Positions 44,313 to 64,000 of a stretch of 64,000 nucleotides of DNA are shown here, piece by piece. A program made the position numbers and the translations under genes. The notes below the pieces were generated by a model. The model was not told where the DNA came from and made no database searches. It saw only the letters and a program-made list of their open reading frames with translations. The number at the start of each line of letters is the position of its first letter. Positions within the stretch are counted from its first letter, which is position 1. Source of the stretch: Lytechinus variegatus (lineage: Eukaryota > Echinodermata > Echinoidea > Temnopleuroida > Toxopneustidae); contig NC_054753.1 of the NCBI RefSeq assembly GCF_018143015.1, forward strand, positions 31,037,292 to 31,101,291. Direction: 5' to 3'.

Positions 44313-45345
44313 TAGGAATAATTCCCTGAGGCTGAGTATTTCAACAGAACGTAAACTTTTGAGCAAATTGATACGCAAATATCGTAGGCTTCACAAAAAA
44401 AGCTAAACTCTTAAACTCAAAACATAAAGAACCATCTTTAATTGGAGCATTGTGGATTCATTACAAGAAAAGGTTAAAGACAATAATTCCTTAGATATTA
44501 CCCCATCTGAGTGGACTGCACACTTCAAATAACTGATGATTTAAAAACAGAGTAATATTTTATAGTTGAGGAACATAAAATAGGTAATAATGCCAACTAT
44601 TATGATACGGATTGTTTGAATGCTACTATTACAAGGAAAGAAGTACTTGACGCAAAAAACTCCTATAAGAAAAACAAATTAAGTGGCCCGGATAGGATTC
44701 TAGGTGAAATGATTTTAGCGTCTTGCAGCTTGCGTCATTATGTTGACATACTAAAAAGTGGAATATATCCGGAACTAAAAGACCGGAAGCACGGAAAGAA
44801 ATCTTCATAACACTAATATTTAAGGTAGGTTGTTGCAGTGACCCTAACAACTACTACATATATACAGAGGAATAGCACTAACAAGTTCTTTGGCTATTTT
44901 TTTTTTTTGGGGGGGCACAATAGACTACATAATATTTTGCAAAATAATAACATACTTGCAGTTGAACAGATATGATTCTGGAAGAAATCTAGAACTTCAA
45001 ACCATCTATTCTCTCTTAAATCAATATACAGATATAATGTTTTAAAAAGAAACAATACTTATACGCGTGCTTTATTGATTTTTGAAAAGCTTTCGATGTA
45101 GTTAATAGGAAGGCATTACTTTGTAAATTTAGACGATTTTATGGTATAGATGGCCTTTTTTTATTAATATTGTTGAAAACATGTATCATTATTAAACTCG
45201 GTTAAACTCCAAGAACAGGTATCCCCATTTTTAAAAACCACAGCAGGTGTCGATCAAACAAGCATGGTGTCCTTATTCCTATTTTTTCACTCTCAATAAT
45301 CTAGTCGACAATTTTCATAATACCTGCAGTCCCATCACACTGAAA
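44313..45345 (+). mobile_element. Second LINE fragment, truncated at both ends
   Basis: Plus-strand frames read as the segment between endonuclease and mid-RT: VKDNNSLDITPSEWTAHFK, KKNKLSGPDRILGEMILASC, LKSGIYPEL, DPNNYRGIALTSS (spread over two frames), IDFRKAFDVVNRKALLCKF and NNLVDNFHNTC. It stops before the catalytic YADD region. The frame is interrupted by several stops and shifts. The lineage differs from the LINE at 39860-43247. The left border coincides with the foldback end. Confidence 0.7.
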
Positions 45346-45369
45346 TCAGAGTAAAAAATATCTTGTCTC

Positions 45370-45435
45370 CAGGCGCATAGCCAGGGGGGGCGGTCGCCCC
45401 CCAAAAAACGCCCCCCCCCCAAAAAAAAGGGAAAA
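45370..45435. repeat. G/C-run terminus of an unknown element
   Basis: 'ggcgcatagccaggggggg' followed by 'cggtcgccccccaaaaaacg' and a C10 run can fold on itself. It resembles the G-rich starts at 9263 and 6169. Confidence 0.4.
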
Positions 45436-45664
45436 AGAGAGGAGAAAAGGAAAAGGGAAGGAGGAAAGGATAGAAAGGTAGCTTTGTGTGTTTTTTCCTT
45501 TTTATTCTTTTTTTTTCTCAAAAGAGAAACTCCTTCATTCTCGCTCTGTATTTTTATATGAATTTTGCTTCCGCGCTGCGCGCGGTTAAATGACAATATT
45601 GAAGTTCTCCATTGTTTCCCCCACCCTTTTTCTAACCCTATTTTCCACCTCAGCTATACGTGTT

Positions 45665-47170
45665 TCTTGCCATCACCACATCATCACCACCACCATCATT
45701 ATAATCCCCACCATCATCATCATCATCATCATTATCCCCATTATCATCACCATCATAATCCCCACCATCATCATCATTATCATCATCATCTCCGTCATCG
45801 TCATCATCTTCATCATCATCTCCATCATCACCACCACAATCATCATCATCACATCATCACCACCATCATCATCATCATCATCACCATCACCATCATCATC
45901 ATAATCATCATCATTATTGATCATCATCATCATCATCATCAATAATGATGATGGTGGTGGTGGGGATAACATAAAATGATTGGGATAACATCATCATCAT
46001 CATAATCCCAACCACCATCACCACCATCATCATCATCATCATAATCATCATCATTATCCCCACCTGATCATCATCATCATAATCCCAACCACCATCACCA
46101 CCATCATCATCATCATAATCATCATCATTATCCCCACCTGATCATCATCATCATCATCATAATCCCAACCACCATCACCACCATCATCATCATCATAATC
46201 ATCATCATTATCCCCACCTGATCATCATCATCATCATCATAATCCCAACCACCATCACCACCATCATCATCATCATAATCATCATCATTATCCCCACCTG
46301 ATCATCATCATAATCCCAACCACCATCACCACCATCATCATTATCCCCACCTGATCATCATCATCATCATCATAATCCCAACCACCATCACCACCATCAT
46401 CATCATCATAATCATCATCATAATCATCATCATCATCATCATAATCCCAACCACCATCACCACCATCATCATCATCATAATCATCATCATAATCATCATC
46501 ATCATCATAATCCCAACCACCATCACCACCATCATCATCATAATCATCATCATTATCATAATCATCATCATCATCATAATCCCAACCACCATCACCACCA
46601 TCATCATCATCATAATCATCATCATCATCATAATCATCATCATAATCATCATCATCATCATCATCATAATCCCAACCACCATCACCACCATCATCATCAT
46701 CATAATCATCATCATAATCATCATCATCATCATAATCCCAACCACCATCACCACCATCATCATCATCATCATCATTATCATAATCATCATCATCATCATA
46801 ATCCCAACCACCATCACCACCATCATCATCATCATTACCATCATCATCATCATAATCATCATCATAATCATAATCATCATCATCATCATAATCCCAACCA
46901 CCATCACCACCATCATCATCATCATAATCATCATCATAATCATCATCATCATAATCCCAACCACCATCACCACCATCATCACCATCATAATCATCATCAT
47001 CATCATAATCCCAACCACCATCACCACCATCATCATCATCATTACCATCATCATCATCATAATCATCATCATTATCATAATCATCATCATCATCATAATC
47101 CCAACCACCATCACCACCATCATCATCATCATTATCCCCATCATCATATCATAATCCCTACCACCCTCAT
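45665..47170. repeat. CAT-rich array: simple repeat then an imperfect minisatellite
   Basis: The first 300 bp is imperfect (CAT)n with ATTATCCCCA interruptions, ending in a local inversion near 45945-45962 ('taatgatgatggtggtgg'). From about 46003 the marker 'aatcccaaccaccatcacca' recurs 16 times at spacings of about 49-90 bp. The first few units also carry 'attatccccacctgatc', and later ones replace it with extra 'cataatcatcat'. The Met/Val or His-rich frames are translations of the repeat. Confidence 0.9.
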
Positions 47171-50100
47171 CATCATCATCAATTCTCTACATCAATAGTT
47201 TTTGCATCATGATCATGAAAACAATGGCCATGAAATCCATAACCTCCAAACATCATTATTACCCTTGTTAACTTTGTCCTTATTCATTATCGCATTCATC
47301 ATCATCATCACAATCATCAACATAACGAGTGCTCCACTATGGCTGAAAGCTCAAAATACAAATCATTCAACCAATGACAATTTGTTTTGCAGTAGCTTTT
47401 TATTGGAAAAAATTACATTTTTCAGCATTTTTTTTCTTCATTTCTTGAAACAAGTAATTTCTATAGCCAGCATTATTATAATACATTCCAATAGTTTCCC
47501 CAATGATAGTATTAATCATAAAGAGTTAATTACAACAACATACTAGATTAGATATCTTCAGAGGTTTGATACATTTACATACAAAATACATGTTTTTTTT
47601 AATTTATACATATCTTCTTTACTTATCTACATGGCATTCAAAAACAGTACATTCCCACTCAAATTAATTCACCATAGTTATCAAATTAACAACACAAAAT
47701 GGCTACCTTCTAAGTGATTGTCAGAATGATTTTCAATCATTATTTCAATAAATAATCTAATTCTGGTACTAAGCAAAACAGATGGTTTTAAAACAAAACC
47801 CTTCCTATAACTGAACACAATTTAATTCAAGAAAAAATGATAAAAGTGCATTTATTGTGCACATTTCAATTGTTTATTTATGAGAGTTTGATTTTAATTA
47901 GTGTAAAAGCACAAATTGGTTTAGTTTACATATAACTACCGGTATTCGAAATAAACATTTTTTGTGAAATCTAATTTTGATTGCACATCATCTTCATAGT
48001 TATTATGAAAACCAGGAAAACTCTTAATTTAATTTTAATCCTGATTATTTTTTAATATCAAATGATTTCAAATCAAATCTGTAATGTTTAAATTCAAATG
48101 AAATTCATAAAAGCTTTAAATTCAAATCTGCAAGGTTTTGCATATACATTTGTAAAGTTTAATTCAGATCTTTACACGACTACTCATGTGTATGGTATGT
48201 TTGGCACCATAAGATATGTTATACATAGAAATAAAATGTGTTCAGATTTGGTAGGAAGGGTTGTAACTCATTAAAACAAAAGTTATAACAGAGGAGATAT
48301 ACTCCTATCTAGAAATTTTCATCCTAACATAACTCCCAATTTAAGCCATTGAATTGTTATACGATAATGTGTTGATGAATGCTTACTAAATACTGTTTTC
48401 ATGCTAGAAATGAACTGTTCATAACAGCTTCATAAAATTTCTGATTGCTTGTTATAATCTTGTCCAAATGAATAGCCTATGTACAGACTCTGTATCAAAT
48501 TTGAAAAGGCAGCTTGAAGAAATTTCACTGCTCAAACATTGCTCTTTTACATTATTTATTCTCGAAAATACATCGAAAATTTAACTATCTGAAGAATACA
48601 GGGTATATTAGTAGTAGTATTGTGAAGCTAGAAAAACAAAACAAGAGGCGGAATGCAAAGCAAAAACAGAAAACAAACAACATAACTTGAAAAAGTTGTG
48701 ATCTTCTAATACAAACTAAAATATTTCTAAAACTGAGATTTTAACACTTGGAAAAAATCCGAAAAAGAAATTTAAAAAAATATGAGTTAGATTGTGAGGG
48801 TACATACACTGAATGTAATGCTGTGCAATCATTACTGAGCTGTTAATAAAAAAGAATTTACATTTCAAACATATAAAACCTAATTGAAACTAGAAAAAGA
48901 GGGGCATTAAAAGGAATTCTGTCTCAAAAAGCAGCCAGACCTATAGTTAGGCCAAAAAAAAAAGATTATGCTAATGCATTTATTAATACTGTTATGCATG
49001 TGAACCAAAAAGTATATACATACATGTAATCTAGCACTTCGCTTTAGTCAAATGTACATGTAAATATAGATTGCATTTTGTAAGTGCAATGTTGCCTTTC
49101 ATACATTATTATATGTATTCTTTTTTTCATCTTACTAAGAAGATGAAAATAACAAAAGATGTAAAGCATAACAGTACTACGCCCACAATAAATTCTTCAG
49201 AAAACATCGAAGAAAATGATATTCTCCGAAATATACAACTTTTTGCACAGACAAAGATCAAGAAACACATATCAATCACTGTCACATAAAAAAAATAAGC
49301 AAAACTGCATATCATTTTAAGATATTTCACATGCTTATACAACAAAACTTTTCATCATCATAACCACTTTTATATCATCAAAAATTCTGTATATCAATAT
49401 AATAATTTCTCAAATATTTTACACATTTTACACAGCGGTTTTTATATAAAAAAGCCAAGCTTTACAACAAAATGACAAAAAATGCACAGACATAAAGAGA
49501 GAGAACCGAAGTATTTAAACACCTGTTTATCACAATCACATATTAATCCAAAGACTACTGACATATATGATCCCTATAAGCTTTATATAGAGACCAACCA
49601 ATACTAGTAGGCAATGGGTTAAAATATAATACAACAATCACAACATATCACCAACATCATCAAAACTGGAAGCATATTACATTGAATATACACTGATGAT
49701 GATATACCTATATGTGATTTTATATATCAAGATATAAAACAAACATATATATGCAGCTCCACATGCGCAACCAATACACACACATTCAGAGGCAGAAAGG
49801 CATTATAACCCCTGGCCCCGAACGAACAGACGTCTTGGTTCGAGTGACTCATCTATTTTGCATAGAGGGAAAAGTGTATGATTTCAAATTGATGTGGAAT
49901 TAAATATTTCAGCGTGAGCATTCTCTCTCTAAAAAAAATTAATCACAGAATTCCTTCATTCAGAATTTCAGAGTTTAAAACAAGTCCAAGTTATATTAAT
50001 TAGGCCCTGTGATATAAAGATACAATTAATATCAACAATTGATTTACTCTTTTTGTACAAGGTTTGTCATAAACATATAGTTACAATTAATTGTATCTTT

Positions 50101-53008
50101 TATATCACAAGGCTCTATGTTACCAACCACAGAATACACTAGGGGACAGTATCACAAAACTTAGCGATTGATTGTACAGTTGGTTTACCAGACTAATAAT
50201 GTAATAACTGTAACACTATCCTTTGTATTAAGACTTATTTCTCAAATTAAACTTTGTGCTATTTATGCTGACACTTGGATGTGGATGATGTAATATACAG
50301 ATATGTAAACTTCCTTAAACATACAGGACAGTGAATCAAGAATACTATACACAAAAATGTATTAATAATTTAACAAAAATAATCATTTTGTAATAACAAA
50401 TTAATCATGCCAAATAAAATAATACCACTTTAGGAATAACATTAAGAACATTCCTATGAATTTCTCCCTAACCATACGTTTATATCATGATCTTTGAGAT
50501 CTATATGATTTTTATTCCAAGTAATTGAACATATTTTCATTTAATTTGATTTAATCTAAAGGGAGCTTACAGCTCACTCTAACATCATATTTGTGTGCAG
50601 TTTCTGAAAAATAGCATATCCATATGGCCTTTTCATCCTTACATTAAATCCACTACACAACAGACCATGGCTGCTTGATGGGAACCTTGGTATTTTACAA
50701 GTTGAATCAAAATTAATTCTCAAGTAAACAACCAGTGTGAACGACTCTATATTCTGAAAGTGTAATAGTCATGATGCTTTGAAATGCAAATCACACTTCC
50801 AAATTAAATCCAACTTGGAATTTCACATGATAGCCGCTATACATATATTACTTTATCATAGTTGTAAAAATCACTCTGTAATACAAAAATTAGACAGCAC
50901 AGAGACACATCTTCACCCTGGAAAATCTATGATTTCCCTCCAAAATACAATATATTACTTGATTGTCTATGCAAAATATTTAATTTACAATAAATTACTT
51001 TAAAACTTTTGACTTCTCATGACAAAATTAGATCCAATTATACAATTAAATCCCAAAAGAGGTTTAAAAACAGACAGCAACATTTCATAGTACTGGCAAG
51101 TTACAAACCATTATTCACACACCCCCAGTCAAGAAAGTGGACAAACCCTAAATCAGCCTGAAATTACATATGAATCCACAGTTAAGGGCTAGAGAGAAGA
51201 GATGTTCCATTTACTTATACAGGGGAGATTTATTTAATATCCTCAGCTTGACATCAATACTATGGAATAATTTCTTGCACCTTCTAACATTACACTTCTT
51301 ACCTATTAGAGAATAAAAAGAAAATAATTATCTTGTACATTTTTATTTCATGTAAAAAAAGACCAAGAACAATCATTAGATTGGCACATTAAAATATTTG
51401 GTATATCATGTTCAATTAATTTAATTCTAGCACAAAATCATACTTTTAATTTCCTTTGAATGAATAATAGTATCTTTTCATATGAACTGTTATGAAATAG
51501 CACTACCTTCATCACACAACAGTGTTTGAATACTTTCAACACACAAATATAAAACATTTCCCTCACACAAACATGAGTTGAACAAATTATACATATGATT
51601 AAACAACAAAAATATTAAATTTCCCAAATAAACCATATAGCATCATGCCTTTCCACTTAGTTGGTTAAAAAATAACTGAAAATACAACAAGCGGGAAAAG
51701 AATTAAAACGATATTAATTTTCTGAAGCAGAGTTCTACATCTCAACATATATCACAGTAGCTCTCTATATACATATCAAATCACAAAATATAAGCACAAA
51801 GTATATTATGCTTCAAATACTTAATCTATGATTGTCCTTTACTTGAGTTTTTTCTTTACTTCACAAAACTTGAACATAAATCTTTTCAGATTTACTAGTC
51901 AAACTAAATTCAACACCATTAGAAATGAAAGTATATCTAACTTTCAAAAGGGTATCTAGTCAGTTCACCTTAAATATTGGGTGAATAGAATTCAACAAAA
52001 TACTTAAAATGACTTCGGTCACATTTGACAAGATGTCAGTCTATTTTTGACAAATGATTACTCATTCTACGATGAAAATACCACCAAACACAACTTGGTG
52101 TCGCAGAAATCTTTCATAATAGATACCCTGTAACAATGTATGTGGATTGAGACGCCTTCTTAACTTTGTCAAATAAAATGAAATACGGTATTTGGGAAAG
52201 TTTGTTAGTGTACCTGATGTGCCGTTAAAAGCAATATTTGTAAGTCAATCACTTCTCAACATCGGATATGATATAAAAATAAGTTACTTCATTTTCTCTT
52301 TCTTTTCTTTGATTTAACTTGGAATCAGTCCAGGTAAAGAATGTTGTGTATATACATGTATATATTTCTTAGAACTCTCAGTATTTAGACTCGGTAGAGT
52401 GATATGATTTCATTTCCCTAATCCGTACTGGCAGTGCAATTTCTGAATCTGATTTCATATCTGAATACTTTGAATTCCTGTGCGCTCCAATTGACTTCCA
52501 TCTAGAGAAAAATCTACGTGTATCAGACCATGGAGAAATTCAATTCATATTTTGGAATTTGTCCTCTCAATCGGCCAAGTACAGTATATTTTCCTGACTA
52601 ATTCCATTTCCCATTATACTCATAGCATTTCAAACCTGTCACAGTACAAACTACAAAGCTCAAACCATTCTGTAGATCCATTCACATTACTAATATTTTC
52701 TAGGATTTTTTTCAATTGCATTGCTTACTCGGAGTCGATCAGCGAACAAAGAAATATCAGGTGCGAAGGAAGTTCTGATTGAAGCCCCGATCCATACTTG
52801 CGGAAAAGATGGACAAGGCAATCAATGTTGGGATGCTGCGTAAAAACTACGGGAAGATTCAGCATTTTGGATTTGAAAGTTATCTACATGAATATGGTGA
52901 CATTGTTGATGGCATAGGTTGATGCTTCAAGATACATTTGCAATTGTCTATCTCTTGTACTAACTGCTTTTGTCCAATTGTAACAGGCATATTTCAAGTC
53001 TTCATAGC
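47171..53008. other. AT-rich DNA downstream of the Eph gene
   Basis: No coding region is supported on either strand over 5.8 kb. It probably contains the long 3' UTR of the Eph gene (minus strand) and intergenic DNA. Many TTTATT words could be minus-strand polyadenylation signals, so no end point can be chosen. A small inverted-repeat element at 50003-50113 is listed separately. Confidence 0.5.
50003..50113. repeat. Inverted repeat with about 28-bp arms
   Basis: The left arm 'ggccctgtgatataaagata' then 'caattaat' pairs with the right arm 'attaattgtatcttttatat' then 'cacaaggc'. The loop is about 55 bp. Confidence 0.75.
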
Positions 53009-53290
53009 GTAGAACCTTCCAGCTGGCTCAGTCAACAAGGTGTGTCCGACATCCAGAAGCTCCTTCAAAGAACTTTCTGAGGGCTTTTAGGAGTGAAGCT
53101 TGGAGGCGTGATGTGAGACTCTGTGTTCTGGACGTCAGACCTGTAAGAACCTTCCAGCATTCTTGGTGTACAAGGAGTGACTATGACCCACTCCAAGAAG
53201 ATCCTTCAGAGAAGTCTCTAAAGTCATTTATGAACAAGGCTTGGAGAACCAATGTGAGACTCAGACACAAGACCTGTGACAAGATCTTGG
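53009..53290 (-). repeat. Diverged tandem duplication (about 140 bp x 2) just downstream of Eph stop
   Basis: The two halves share ordered words: 'gaaccttccag', 'caaggtgtgtccgac' / 'caaggagtgactatgac', 'agaagctccttcaaagaa' / 'agaagatccttcagagaa', 'gcttggaggcgtgatgtgag' / 'gcttggagaaccaatgtgag' and 'gacctgt'. The composition is more balanced than the surrounding AT-rich DNA. It is probably inside the Eph 3' UTR. Confidence 0.65.
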
Positions 53291-53494
53291 ACACAACCAT
53301 CAAGGGTTGAAGACAGTGAGACTTTTCAAGAACAGTTACAAGAAAACTGTTGCTTGTGATGATGTCTCCCTTCATGCTTTGATAAAGTCCAGGGGGAAAC
53401 ATCCATTTGCCAAACACATCCATCAATATATGCATGTAAAGTTTTTAATGAACTGTTTAGCTGGGTCAGAGTTGAACGGTCAGGGGGTCAAAGG

Positions 53495-63956
<10,462 letters not shown>

Positions 63957-64000
63957 CTGAGGGGGGAGGAGAGTTAATAAGTGGAAGGGACAGAAACAAG

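Noticed and set aside
46341-47147. 268-residue Met/Val-rich frame
   Set aside because: It is a translation of the CAT-rich minisatellite.

Overview
The window reads as nuclear DNA of a marine deuterostome, most likely a sea urchin or another echinoderm. Genes are split by introns with GT/AG borders, intergenic DNA is AT-rich, and introns are packed with MITE-like palindromes, tRNA-derived SINEs, non-LTR retrotransposons, minisatellites and long G or C runs. The species call is inference from gene content and repeat style; no database was searched.

Layout. 1-2.6 kb: repeats (a pyrimidine microsatellite, a repeat built on a GCGAGCGCGAAGCGCGAGC motif, several palindromic elements). 2630-4555 (+): a FEM1-like ankyrin protein in a single coding exon with an unusual acidic tail. 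4.6-15.6 kb: dense accessory DNA, including a palindromic foldback family, several terminal-inverted-repeat elements, and a tandem duplication in which one copy carries a SINE and another insert that the sister copy lacks. 15800-31953 (+): a complete NECAP gene, eight coding exons and 273 residues, with a probable spliced 3' UTR. Its introns hold a polypurine tract, a nested hairpin, a 44/88-bp minisatellite, and two repeat elements whose units contain AGGTCA-A-AGGTCA direct repeats. 33-37.5 kb: AT-rich 3' flank with small elements. 37.5-47.2 kb: an inverted copy of an intron-1 repeat, an Asp/Ser-type minisatellite, a decayed LINE on the minus strand, a foldback plus a second LINE fragment, and a CAT-rich minisatellite. 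47.2-53.5 kb: AT-rich DNA downstream of the last gene. 53495-63956 (-): the 3' eight coding exons of an Eph receptor tyrosine kinase (juxtamembrane segment, kinase, SAM domain, C-terminal PDZ ligand). The ectodomain and transmembrane exons lie beyond the right edge.

The three genes are separate units: a likely CUL2 ubiquitin-ligase receptor, a clathrin/AP-2 endocytosis factor and an ephrin receptor. Nothing in the sequence shows that they act together. All NECAP and Eph exon joins given here were checked for reading phase by hand, and they agree throughout. The most notable observations are the FEM1-like architecture, a triplicated NECAP exon end that includes its splice donor, a short alternative NECAP exon, the filled/empty duplication near 12-13 kb, and the DR1-bearing repeats.
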